NCBI RefSeq assembly: GCF_003710915.1
Contig: NZ_RHHR01000010.1
Location: 62,001 to 126,000 of the forward strand
Length of the DNA stretch: 64,000 nt
DNA from: Brevibacillus invocatus
GTDB taxonomy: Bacteria > Bacillota > Bacilli > Brevibacillales > Brevibacillaceae
Reading direction: 5' to 3'
Notes under the pieces: generated by a model
Databases searched by the model: none
What the model was told of the DNA's origin: nothing
What the model saw: the letters and a program-made list of their open reading frames with translations, nothing else
In this document: one piece after another, positions 27,967 to 36,122 of the stretch
Layout of the letters: each line of letters opens with the position of its first letter
Position numbering within the stretch: position 1 is the stretch's first letter
Position numbers and translations under genes: made by a program

Positions 27967-28458
27967 TTGTCCCAGCACATCCTAGTCAGTGATCCAAAGA
28001 AGGTACAGGGATTCACATATCTTTGCCGATCAGCAAAAACAACCAATGAAGCCGAGATGAATAGCGTAGGCGTCATCCCTGCGCAATGGGACCTTTTTAT
28101 CCGTGAGGGTGCACTTGAGCCTTTTCCATCCAGAAAAAGCGATACCATTCTAGCTGTTTACACGGAATATGAAACGGACGAAACGGGTTCCTATACCTTT
28201 GGAATCGGAACAGAGATCGCCCCCACTGATCCGCTTCCAGCTGGAATGACCAGCTATTGTGTGGCAGAGGGCACGTATGTCGTGTTTACTACTAGAAAAG
28301 GGCCTGTCTCCGAAATTGTGGTAGAAGCCTGGGCTTACATCTGGGAATGGTCCAAAACACATAAGCGGGCTTTCCTGACGGATTTTGAGGTCTACGATGA
28401 GCGCTGCATCGATCCTGCCAACAGTCAGGTAGATATTTATATCTCTGTTTTGGAGTAG
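27967..28458 (+). CDS. GyrI-like/AraC effector-binding domain protein
   Basis: A 163-residue stand-alone effector-binding domain of the GyrI/YdeE type, which binds amphipathic small molecules in other proteins. Recognisable parts are WDLFIREGALEPFPSR, YETDETGSYTFGIGTE, EGTYVVFTTRKGPVSEIV and the terminal VDIYISVLE. There is no DNA-binding domain. The start is the TTG at 27967 after GGAGG. It is divergent from eutB but has its own strong promoter; a link with ethanolamine use is not evident. It may act as a small-molecule sensor or sponge. Confidence 0.75.
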   Translation: MSQHILVSDPKKVQGFTYLCRSAKTTNEAEMNSVGVIPAQWDLFIREGALEPFPSRKSDTILAVYTEYETDETGSYTFGIGTEIAPTDPLPAGMTSYCVAEGTYVVFTTRKGPVSEIVVEAWAYIWEWSKTHKRAFLTDFEVYDERCIDPANSQVDIYISVLE

Positions 28459-28499
28459 AAAAAAACGCTCCTACTGCGATTGCGTTCACAACAGGAGCA
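28459..28499 (-). terminator. Terminator at the end of the acyl-CoA operon
   Basis: On the minus strand GCTCCT ... AGGAGC is followed by GTTTTTTT, directly downstream of the acyl-CoA synthetase stop codon. Confidence 0.7.
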
Positions 28500-28504
28500 T
28501 ACTC

Positions 28505-30079
28505 TCAATTCACTTGACGCGGCATGTCTTTCCAATAAAGGGATCTCAGATGCCGTTTCAAAATCTTTCCGGCACCACTCTTCGGCAGCTCCTCCATGAA
28601 TTCAATCCTTTTCGGGATTTTGTAGCTGGCCACCCTGCCACGCATGAAATCCACTATCTCTTGCTCGGTCATCTGACTGCCTTTCTTTTTCACCACAGCC
28701 GCCAAAACGATTTCTCCCCACGTTGGATCAGGGGCACCAATCACGGCTACCTCCACTACATCCGGATGTTGATAGATGATGTTTTCTACCTCTGGCGAGT
28801 AAATATTTTCTCCCCCACTAATAATCATGTCTTTTTTACGATCCACGACATAGAGGAAGTAATCCTCGTCCAGATAGCCCATATCACCCGTGTGGTACCA
28901 GCCGTTTTTCAAGACTGCGGCCGTTTCCTCAGGCAAATTCCAATACCCTTTCATGATGTTCGGACCCCGTGCGATGATCTCCCCGACTTGGCCGACAGGA
29001 AGTTCATTTCCCAATTCATCGACGATGCGCACCTCAACGCCCATGACTGCATGACCTGCCGAAAATAGACGTCGCTGATTTTTAGACGAATCATCGAGAA
29101 CATGATAATCCGGACTGAGCTGAGAGATTCCAGGAGAGGCTTCGGTCATCCCGTAGCCTTGCGTCCATTTGATGTTGGGAAACTCCTGCATCGCTCGCTT
29201 CAATAGCTCGTATGGCATCGGTGCCGCACCATAAGTCACTTTCTCCAAGGAGTGAAGGTCATACGCTTTGTAATCCGGATCGTTCAACACCATATTTAGC
29301 ATGGTGGGTACCAGCAACGTATTCGTCACCTTGTATGTATCCACCGCTTTCATGAACCCTTTCGCAGAAAAGGCGCGAATCACACAATGCGAGCCTCCTG
29401 CATTGGTGATGCTGATCATGCACATGCCGTCTGCCAAATGAAACATCGGCGCAGCATGCAAAAAACGACTGTCAGGATTTTGATGATTCAGAACTCCGGC
29501 GTGATAGTAATTACTAATCAGGTTGCGATGGGTTAGCATAACTCCTTTGGCGCGGCCAGTCGTCCCTCCCGTGTAGAACAAGCCAGCTACATCGTCCTCA
29601 TGCAAATCGTCAGCGTAGCGCAACGGCTGATCGGTCGCCTGCTGAATCCAGTCCTCATAGGATTCGAGCCCAAGCTCACGAATCTCCTCATCCTCTGCCA
29701 GAACGTAATGGAGCAGGGATGGCACCTCCTTTTTCAACAAGGGAGCCACTTTCACAAATTCCCGATGCAAAAAGAGGACCTTGGCACCCGAATCCTGGAG
29801 GATGTACATCAATTCTTCAGGCGACAGACGATAGTTAAGGGGAACGATCAAAGCACCCAAGGCTGTAACACCGTACATCAATTCCAGATAACGAAAGCTG
29901 TTCAACATCAATACAGCGACTCGATTTCCTTTTTGAATGCCCATCTTTTGCAGCGCTTCCTTCAATCGTGCGGATCGATTTGCCAGCTGACGGTACGTAA
30001 ACTGCTTGTCACCGTCAATGACTGCGATCTTTTCCGGTCGGGTTTGGACATTACGCAATAAACCTTTTGTAATAATCAT
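28505..30079 (-). CDS. Long-chain-type acyl-CoA synthetase (AMP-forming)
   Basis: A 524-residue adenylate-forming ligase that activates a carboxylic acid to its CoA thioester, the entry step of the operon's pathway. The P-loop YTGGTTGRAKGVMLTH (A3), GYGMTE (A5), TGDMGYLDEDYFLYVVDRK (A7/A8) and the C-terminal catalytic Lys in PKSGAGKILK are all present. Length is normal. It is the last gene of the minus-strand operon starting at 35961, about 100 bp after the MaoC fragment. The acid substrate is not known. Confidence 0.93.
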   Translation of the reverse strand: MIITKGLLRNVQTRPEKIAVIDGDKQFTYRQLANRSARLKEALQKMGIQKGNRVAVLMLNSFRYLELMYGVTALGALIVPLNYRLSPEELMYILQDSGAKVLFLHREFVKVAPLLKKEVPSLLHYVLAEDEEIRELGLESYEDWIQQATDQPLRYADDLHEDDVAGLFYTGGTTGRAKGVMLTHRNLISNYYHAGVLNHQNPDSRFLHAAPMFHLADGMCMISITNAGGSHCVIRAFSAKGFMKAVDTYKVTNTLLVPTMLNMVLNDPDYKAYDLHSLEKVTYGAAPMPYELLKRAMQEFPNIKWTQGYGMTEASPGISQLSPDYHVLDDSSKNQRRLFSAGHAVMGVEVRIVDELGNELPVGQVGEIIARGPNIMKGYWNLPEETAAVLKNGWYHTGDMGYLDEDYFLYVVDRKKDMIISGGENIYSPEVENIIYQHPDVVEVAVIGAPDPTWGEIVLAAVVKKKGSQMTEQEIVDFMRGRVASYKIPKRIEFMEELPKSGAGKILKRHLRSLYWKDMPRQVN

Positions 30080-30177
30080 GATACAACCTCTCCCTAGTTA
30101 GGTTTGTTGAGAGCCTGAACATGATGTCAACGCCGGGTCAATCTCCCTCCATCCGTTTTGTACTCTATACGTCTACA

Positions 30178-30432
30178 TTACGCCTTCTTGACCTCGAATA
30201 AGGCACTTACCTTCGTCTCTCCTTCTTCATTTACCGCGAATGCCTGACATTTCCAAGTGTCATCTGTCTCACCTATTACCGTTCCCTTGATGGTAATCGA
30301 CTCGCCAGGACGCGTCATTGCTTGAAAGCGTACGGAAAAACGGAGCAGCTGATCGGGGTGGAACCAAACTCCGATAGCCTGACCGATGAATCCCATGATC
30401 ATCATCCCGTGCGCAATGACTCCGCCAAGCCC
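30178..30432 (-). pseudogene. MaoC-like dehydratase, 5' part deleted
   Basis: This is the C-terminal ~85 codons of a hot-dog-fold MaoC protein, beginning in mid-domain at GLGGVIAHGMMIMGF and ending EVKKA. The usual N-terminal ~55 residues, including the catalytic D-x-N-P-x-H region, are missing. The fragment abuts the preceding MaoC-N gene at the junction near 30432, in a different frame. A deletion joined the two genes. An internal ATG (30405) could start a 75-residue product, but it would lack the active site. Confidence 0.8.
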
Positions 30433-30809
30433 TAGCGGCTGATCAAAACCGTTTTTCCTTGCTGGTTTTGATACGTTTTTCTTACAATGTAAAAATTCAT
30501 CCCAGCCTTGCTATAAGCATTTTCCACTTCACCTGAAGCTGTAATGACATCACCTGGCCGAATTTTGCCCAAATACTCGAATTCCTGGCCGCCGTGCAAA
30601 ACCTTCTCCATGTTCAACTCAAGCAAGGAAGCCATTGAAGATTCCCCACTCCAAAAGTCAATGACAGTCGCAAAGGTAGGAGGAATCGCATCCCCCGTTT
30701 GATAATCAGGATGGGAATCGCCCAAGGCAAGCGCAAACTCCTTCACTTTTCCCAGTTCTACGGTAAACGTGCTCGATGCCGTCTTCCGTCCGATCTTCTG
30801 TTCGATCAT
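30432..30809 (-). CDS. MaoC N-terminal-type (FAS1-like) dehydratase, 3' end probably lost
   Basis: A 125-residue single hot-dog domain of the MaoC_dehydrat_N type (ALALGDSHPDYQTGDAIPPTFATV), which works as a heterodimer with a second MaoC protein to hydrate enoyl-CoA. It ends at LISR-TAG, about 10-20 residues earlier than relatives, where the sequence jumps into the middle of the partner gene. The truncation may be tolerable, but the partner is destroyed, so the hydratase pair is probably non-functional. The ATG at 30809 follows GGAGGGG. Confidence 0.7.
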   Translation of the reverse strand: MIEQKIGRKTASSTFTVELGKVKEFALALGDSHPDYQTGDAIPPTFATVIDFWSGESSMASLLELNMEKVLHGGQEFEYLGKIRPGDVITASGEVENAYSKAGMNFYIVRKTYQNQQGKTVLISR

Positions 30810-30848
30810 CAATGCCCCTCCTTCTATTCCTTTTCTGTCGTGCTAGGA

Positions 30849-31664
30849 TCAGGTATAGGTCCCTCCATTGATGTGCAGGACTTGACCATTCACATAATTG
30901 GAGAGCGGCGAAGACAGATAAAAGATTCCTGCGGCGGCTTCCTTTGCATCACCTGCACGTTTTTGCGGGATCCGCTCGATGAACATGTTCCGTACCTTCT
31001 CCGGTATGCCCACGACCACACCGTCCACCGTCTCGCCGAGCTCTTTTGGTTGCGTCAGACGTGTATCGATGAAGCCGAATGCTACGACGTTGCAGTTGAC
31101 ATTGAATCCTGCCCATTCCTTGGCCACTGACTTGGTCAAGCCAACCACGCCTGCTTTTGCAGAGGAATAATTGGCCTGGCCTACATTGCCGCTAATCCCC
31201 GCCACTGACGAGACGTTGACAATTTTTCGATGGTGCACTATTCCTTGCTCCATTTCTTTTTTGGCGGCATCCCGAAAGTAAGGGCTCGCTTCCCGAATCA
31301 ATCGAAACGGTGCGATGAGATGTATATCAAGCATAGCCTGAAATTGCTCGTCGCTCATTTTGTGTATCAGCGCATCCGAGGTATACCCGGCATTGTTGAC
31401 GAGAATGTCCAGTCTGCCAAACGTGGAAACTGTCTCCTCGATAATCCCCTTGGCAAATTTCGAGGCTGTCACATCCCCGCAGTACATGATGGCTTCTCCG
31501 CCCTGCTCCCGAATGGCAGATACGACTTGCTGAGCAGGTGCTTCGTCCCGATCTGAGACGACGACTTTGGCTCCATGCTCAGCAAACATCAGCGCTACCT
31601 CACGTCCGACGCCACGCCCCGAACCCGTGACAATCGCCACTTGATCGTCCAGCATTTTACTCAT
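30849..31664 (-). CDS. SDR-family oxidoreductase (3-hydroxyacyl-CoA dehydrogenase/FabG-like)
   Basis: A 271-residue short-chain dehydrogenase. The NAD(P) motif is GSGRGVG, the NNAG motif is present, and the catalytic Ser (NVSSVAG) and Tyr-Lys (YSSAKAG) are intact. An acidic residue after beta-2 (SDRDEA) favours NAD. In this operon it probably oxidises the 3-hydroxyacyl-CoA. An insertion around residue 140 (RDAAKKEMEQGIVHH) is longer than in FabG. GGAGG lies eight bases before the ATG. Confidence 0.9.
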   Translation of the reverse strand: MSKMLDDQVAIVTGSGRGVGREVALMFAEHGAKVVVSDRDEAPAQQVVSAIREQGGEAIMYCGDVTASKFAKGIIEETVSTFGRLDILVNNAGYTSDALIHKMSDEQFQAMLDIHLIAPFRLIREASPYFRDAAKKEMEQGIVHHRKIVNVSSVAGISGNVGQANYSSAKAGVVGLTKSVAKEWAGFNVNCNVVAFGFIDTRLTQPKELGETVDGVVVGIPEKVRNMFIERIPQKRAGDAKEAAAGIFYLSSPLSNYVNGQVLHINGGTYT

Positions 31665-31684
31665 CCTCTATTCCTCCATTTCCA

Positions 31685-32860
31685 CTACAATCCCAGGTTT
31701 TTGGCGATAATGATTTTCATGATTTCATTCGTTCCGGCAAAGATCGGAGATATGGCGATATCACGGTAACGTCTGGCGATCTTGTACTCCTCCATAAAGC
31801 CGTAGCCCCCGTGAAGCTGCATGCAGCGCGGAGCCATTTTTCGTGCCATATCTGTAATCCACCACTTCGCCATGGAAACCTGCGTGACGATGTTTTCTCC
31901 ATTCATATGGCGCACGATCAAATCATCGACGAAAGTGCGCCCCAGCTGCACCTCTGTTGCCATCTCGGCAATTTCAAACTGTGTGTTCTGAAACGTACTG
32001 ATCGATTTGCCAAACGCTTGTCGTTCCTTCACGTATTGCATGGTGATTTGCAGCATGTCTTCGGCAGATACAATCGCTCCAATCGCCGCAAGCAAGCGTT
32101 CCTGCTGAAGCTTGTGCATCAAGTAATAAAAGCCTTTTCCTTCTTGACCCAGCAGATTTTCGACCGGTACCCTGCAATCCTCAAAGATCAGTTCTGCTGT
32201 ATCCTGGCTGCGAAGACCTACTTTTTTCAATTTTCGTCCCCGGATAAAGCCTGGCATTCCCCGCTCGACCAGCAGGAGACTAATTCCTTTATGTCCAGGG
32301 GTCACCTTGGTATCCGTCTTGACTGCTACGACGATCAGATCAGAATGGATGCCATTGCTGATGAAGGTTTTTTGCCCGTTTACGATGTAATGGTCGCCAT
32401 CGCGCACTGCTGTCGTCCGAATTCCGGCTAGATCTGATCCCGCTCCTGGCTCTGTCATTGCGACCGCAGTGACGATTTCTCCAGAAATACATTTGGGCAG
32501 ATATTTTTTCTTTTGTTCCTCCGTTCCGAATTCCTCCAAATAAGGGACGACGATGGAGGTATGAATCCCTGGTCCTCCTAATCCGCCTACTCTGCCTGCC
32601 TCTTCAGCCAGAACGATCTGGAAGCCGAAGTCCAGACCAAGCCCGCCGTATTCCGGTGATACCTGCGGGCACAGGAATCCCAGCTCTCCCATTCGATCCC
32701 AAAAAGAACGCGGGACGATTTCGTCCTCCTCCCATTGATCGAGATGGGGAACGACTTCCTTATCCAAAAACTTCCGAAGGGCTTCCCGAAACATGAGGTG
32801 CTCACTGTTGTAATAAGGCTTGGAGACTTTATTTCCATCAAATGAAGTCGTTGCAGACAT
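31685..32860 (-). CDS. Acyl-CoA dehydrogenase
   Basis: A 391-residue FAD enzyme that introduces the alpha-beta double bond into acyl-CoA. The signatures AMTEPGAGSDLAGI (substrate/FAD region) and QLHGGYGFMEEY (C-terminal) are present, and the active-site Glu is expected in the FAGTNEIMK segment region near residue 380. It lies between the SDR and enoyl-CoA hydratase genes. The start is the ATG at 32860, ten bases after GGAGG; the frame is open three codons upstream. Confidence 0.94.
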   Translation of the reverse strand: MSATTSFDGNKVSKPYYNSEHLMFREALRKFLDKEVVPHLDQWEEDEIVPRSFWDRMGELGFLCPQVSPEYGGLGLDFGFQIVLAEEAGRVGGLGGPGIHTSIVVPYLEEFGTEEQKKKYLPKCISGEIVTAVAMTEPGAGSDLAGIRTTAVRDGDHYIVNGQKTFISNGIHSDLIVVAVKTDTKVTPGHKGISLLLVERGMPGFIRGRKLKKVGLRSQDTAELIFEDCRVPVENLLGQEGKGFYYLMHKLQQERLLAAIGAIVSAEDMLQITMQYVKERQAFGKSISTFQNTQFEIAEMATEVQLGRTFVDDLIVRHMNGENIVTQVSMAKWWITDMARKMAPRCMQLHGGYGFMEEYKIARRYRDIAISPIFAGTNEIMKIIIAKNLGL

Positions 32861-32886
32861 GATCTTCACTCCTCCAAGATTTGAAA

Positions 32887-33669
32887 TTATCGACCAGAAA
32901 ATTGCGGCCGCCGTTTTTCAAAAAATGCCTTTACGCCCTCTTTTAAATCTTCTGATTCCAGGCATAGCCCTTGCGCAAACGCTTCCAATTCCAAGGATTC
33001 ATTCAATCCTCTCATCATGGTTTGATTCACCAGATCTTTCGTCAAACCGACTGCAATGGATGGTCCTTTTGCCAATTGGTCAGCGATAGCCCTTGCCTCT
33101 TCCAAAAGCTGCTCATCCTCCACCACCCGATTGACAAACCCGAGCTGTTGCCCTTGCTCAGCGCTGATGCGTTCTCCTAAAAGCATCAGCTCCTTCGCCC
33201 GATGATGTCCCAGGAGCTGCGTCAAAAAGTAAACAGAACCGAGGTCTGGTACAAGCCCGATATGGACAAAGCTTTGTACGAAAAAGGAGGAACGTGCTGC
33301 AACGACGAGATCGCAGGCAAGAGCAAGACTGAAGCCTGCACCGGCTGCAGCGCCGTTTACTGCAGCCACGACTGGTTTTCGCACTTGAAGAATGGCCAGG
33401 ATCAATTCATGGGACAGCTTCAATTTTTGGCGTCCGGTTAGAGCCGTCACTTGATTGCCCATCGAGCTCAAATCTCCGCCTGCGCAAAATGCCTTTCCTT
33501 CTCCTGTGAGAATGATGGCTCGAACCTGATCGTCCTGCTCGAGATCGGACAGCACCTGAAGCAGCTCTGTTCGCAATGCTGGAACCATCGCATTACGATT
33601 CTCTGGTCTGTTCAGGCGGATCGTACCCACACCGTTTTCGATTTGAACTTCCAGTCGCTCAAAGGACAT
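32887..33669 (-). CDS. Enoyl-CoA hydratase/isomerase family protein
   Basis: A 260-residue crotonase-fold protein with the oxyanion-hole motifs GKAFCAGGDLSSMG (residues ~60-75) and NGAAAGAGFSLALACDLV (~105-122). It lacks one of the two usual catalytic glutamates of true hydratases: HIGLVPDLGSVYFL has Asp where Glu is common, which is typical of PaaG/isomerase-like members. It may therefore be an isomerase or a hydratase for an unusual acyl-CoA. AGGGAG precedes the ATG. Gene spacing in the operon is 20-30 bp on both sides. Confidence 0.88.
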   Translation of the reverse strand: MSFERLEVQIENGVGTIRLNRPENRNAMVPALRTELLQVLSDLEQDDQVRAIILTGEGKAFCAGGDLSSMGNQVTALTGRQKLKLSHELILAILQVRKPVVAAVNGAAAGAGFSLALACDLVVAARSSFFVQSFVHIGLVPDLGSVYFLTQLLGHHRAKELMLLGERISAEQGQQLGFVNRVVEDEQLLEEARAIADQLAKGPSIAVGLTKDLVNQTMMRGLNESLELEAFAQGLCLESEDLKEGVKAFFEKRRPQFSGR

Positions 33670-33690
33670 TGCGTATCTCCCTGCCTTTCT

Positions 33691-34794
33691 TTACTTTTTC
33701 ATCAATCGGGTCAACCACTCTTCTGTGTGCTCACCAAGCTTTGGAGATGGTGTTGCATGCTGCAGCACCGAGCCTTCGCTCTGATAACACGTCGCCACAT
33801 AGCGAAGCCCCCACTGCTCCTCAATCAAACGGCGTTCTCGAATATGCGGATGATCGTGCAGTTCTCCCGCTTCCAAGATCGGTGCCATACAGCAATCCAC
33901 CTCCAAAGAGAAGGACGTCCACTCAGCAAGCGTTCTGCTCCGGATTAACGCTTGTATTTCCTGATAAACAGGGTTCTCGTCTTGTTGGGGAGAGTAGTGG
34001 GCGGAAAGCCACTCCGGCTTTTCCACTGCCTGGCAGAAATTCTCCCAGAATTTTGGTTCCAGCGCTCCCAGAGAAATGTATCGCTGATCCTTGGTTTGAT
34101 AAATCGCGTAGCAGACGAGACTTTTGTGCAGCTTTGCCAGTCCTCGTCGATTGCCAGTCGCCGATTCCATGAGCACATGGTTGGTCATCAGTGTAACCAT
34201 TACATCCGCAAGCGAGATGTCCAAATACGTCCCCTTCCCTGTCTTTCCTCGCTGTACCAAACCCGCCAAAATGGCTTCTGATGCGGCAATTCCTCCGATC
34301 ATGTCGGCAAACGTCATGCTGGGTGCGATCGGTGCACCGTCATCATCCGTCATCTGCGCCAAGGCACCGCTGATGGCCATGTAATTGATGTCGTGGCTGC
34401 CCATCTGATGCATGGGACCGTTTTGACCATAGCCTGACAGCGAGCAGTAGACGATTCGCGGATTGACCTGAACCACATCTTCGTAGCTGATACCGAGCCG
34501 CTTGGTCACGCCAGGGCGAAAACTCTCGATCACGACATCTGCCTGACTGATCAGGTCAAGCGCCACGAATCGCTGAGGCTCTTCCTTGAGATTGAGAACC
34601 ATGCTCTTCTTGTTGCGTCCATGCGCACGGAAAAGATAATTGTCGCCTTGGTCCTTCATCTTCGGATGACGCGCTGGGTCTCCCTGTGGCGTTTCGACTT
34701 TGACGATCTGTGCCCCACGATCCGCTAGGCGCAGAGTGGCATAAGGTCCTGGCAGATGCTGTGAAAAGTCGATCACGAGAATGTCAGACAGCAT
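33691..34794 (-). CDS. CaiB/BaiF family III CoA-transferase
   Basis: A 367-residue family III CoA-transferase, which moves CoA between carboxylic acids through an enzyme-bound Asp intermediate. Family features are IDFSQHLPGPYATLRLADRG at the N-terminus, the catalytic Asp in SMTFADMIGG (~170) and GRNKKSMVLNLK. With the ligase it gives the operon two ways to make the starting CoA ester, which suggests a non-standard acid such as a branched, cyclic or terpenoid acid (inference). GGAGG precedes the ATG. Confidence 0.9.
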   Translation of the reverse strand: MLSDILVIDFSQHLPGPYATLRLADRGAQIVKVETPQGDPARHPKMKDQGDNYLFRAHGRNKKSMVLNLKEEPQRFVALDLISQADVVIESFRPGVTKRLGISYEDVVQVNPRIVYCSLSGYGQNGPMHQMGSHDINYMAISGALAQMTDDDGAPIAPSMTFADMIGGIAASEAILAGLVQRGKTGKGTYLDISLADVMVTLMTNHVLMESATGNRRGLAKLHKSLVCYAIYQTKDQRYISLGALEPKFWENFCQAVEKPEWLSAHYSPQQDENPVYQEIQALIRSRTLAEWTSFSLEVDCCMAPILEAGELHDHPHIRERRLIEEQWGLRYVATCYQSEGSVLQHATPSPKLGEHTEEWLTRLMKK

Positions 34795-34806
34795 AAGCCT
34801 CCTCCT

Positions 34807-35961
34807 TTAATCCAGTCGTTCAATAATCGTTGCGTTTGCCATGCCCAGCCCCTCACAGATAGCCTGCAAGCCGTATTTGCCACCTGTTCTCTCCAATTCA
34901 TGCAGCAAGGTAATCATGACACGCGCTCCGCTTGCTCCCAGTGGATGACCGATCGCGATGGCTCCCCCATTGATGTTCAGCTTGCTCGGGTCCGCTCCCA
35001 TATCCACCTGCCAGCAGAGTGGTACGGGTGCGAAGGCTTCATTGACTTCATACAAATCCATATCCTCGATGGTTAGCCCAACCTTCTCCAATGCTTTTTT
35101 CGATGCGGCGATTGGTCCAGTCAGCATCAAGGTCGGATCCGACCCGACCACTGTACGTGAGATGATTCTGGCACGAGGCTTGACTCCCAGGCTCTCGGCC
35201 TTCTCTTTCGACATCAGCAAAAGGGCTGCCGCTCCATCGCTGATCTGGCTGGCGTTTCCTGCATGTATCCGGCCATCGTCCTGGAATGCTGGCTTTAAAG
35301 ACGCAAGCTTCTCCATCGAGGTTCCTTTTCTCGGTCCTTCATCCTGCGTGACGATCGTGGTGCTGCCATCAGGCAATGTGACTTCTAAAGGCATGATCTC
35401 TCTTTCAAATCGCCCTTCTTCCTGCGCACGTATCGCCCGACGATGGCTTTCCATCGAATACTCATCTAGTTGCGTGCGGCTAAACCCCCATTTCTCGGCG
35501 ATTCTTTCTGCCGACAAGCCTTGATTGATCAACTCATATCTTGCTGTCAATTGCTCGCTTCTCTTCGCTCCCTGGTTAGTAGAGCCCATCGGAACCCGGG
35601 ACATGCTCTCCACACCGCCAGCAATCACGATATCCATATCCCCACTTAAAATCGCTTGGGCCGCGAAATGGACTGCTTGTTGACTAGATCCACACTGCCG
35701 ATCGATCGTAGTGCCGGGTACCTCGATGGGGAAGCCGGCGATGAGGGAAGCAACTCGTGCAATATCGCCGGCTTGTTCTCCTACTTGAGAAACGCACCCT
35801 AAGATGACATCCTCTACCAGTTCAGCTTTTAGATCTACCCGCTTGACCAGCTCCTGCAGCACCATTGCAGCAAGATCATCGGGGCGAATTCCACTTAAAA
35901 GTCCTCCTCTTCTACCAATCGGTGTACGTACTGCCTCCACGATCACGACTTCTCGCGTCAT
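34807..35961 (-). CDS. Thiolase (acetyl-CoA acetyltransferase/3-ketoacyl-CoA thiolase)
   Basis: A 384-residue thiolase, first gene of the operon. The active-site Cys (DRQCGSSQQAV, ~88), the NEAFAP motif, the His in IAIGHPLGASGAR (~345) and the C-terminal Cys in AICEGLGMANA are all present. It performs the final thiolytic cleavage of the 3-ketoacyl-CoA. The ATG lies 44 bp or so downstream of the predicted sigma-54 transcription start, with GGGAG before it. Confidence 0.94.
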   Translation of the reverse strand: MTREVVIVEAVRTPIGRRGGLLSGIRPDDLAAMVLQELVKRVDLKAELVEDVILGCVSQVGEQAGDIARVASLIAGFPIEVPGTTIDRQCGSSQQAVHFAAQAILSGDMDIVIAGGVESMSRVPMGSTNQGAKRSEQLTARYELINQGLSAERIAEKWGFSRTQLDEYSMESHRRAIRAQEEGRFEREIMPLEVTLPDGSTTIVTQDEGPRKGTSMEKLASLKPAFQDDGRIHAGNASQISDGAAALLLMSKEKAESLGVKPRARIISRTVVGSDPTLMLTGPIAASKKALEKVGLTIEDMDLYEVNEAFAPVPLCWQVDMGADPSKLNINGGAIAIGHPLGASGARVMITLLHELERTGGKYGLQAICEGLGMANATIIERLD

Positions 35962-36015
35962 TTTCCCATCTCCCTGTCATTCATTGTGATTTACTCGTTC
36001 TGCAAAAAGGACTAA

Positions 36016-36032
36016 TGCAATTCTATTGCCAA
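36016..36032 (-). promoter_or_regulatory. Sigma-54 (-24/-12) promoter of the acyl-CoA operon
   Basis: TTGGCAATAGAATTGCA on the minus strand has the invariant GG and GC pairs at the right spacing (12 bases apart) and matches TGGCAC-N5-TTGCA well. It lies about 55 bases upstream of the thiolase ATG. A partly palindromic TTTGATCTGAACAAA (36037-36051) lies directly upstream. The neighbouring gene encodes a sigma-54 activator with an intact GAFTGA motif. Confidence 0.8.
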
Positions 36033-36091
36033 CGATTTTGATCTGAACAAAGTGATTTTTATGGAGAGTACTGTCCACGAATCAAGACAAA

Positions 36092-36118
36092 ATAAAAAAA
36101 TGTCCGGATTACCGGACA
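36092..36118 (-). terminator. Terminator of the sigma-54 activator gene
   Basis: TGTCCGG-TAAT-CCGGACA followed by a run of seven T on the minus strand, separating the activator gene from the operon it probably controls. Confidence 0.85.
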
Positions 36119-36122
36119 ATGG

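Noticed and set aside
28514-29068. 184-codon plus-strand ORF opposite the acyl-CoA synthetase
   Set aside because: It is a shadow of a clear adenylate-forming ligase, with no start site or domain.
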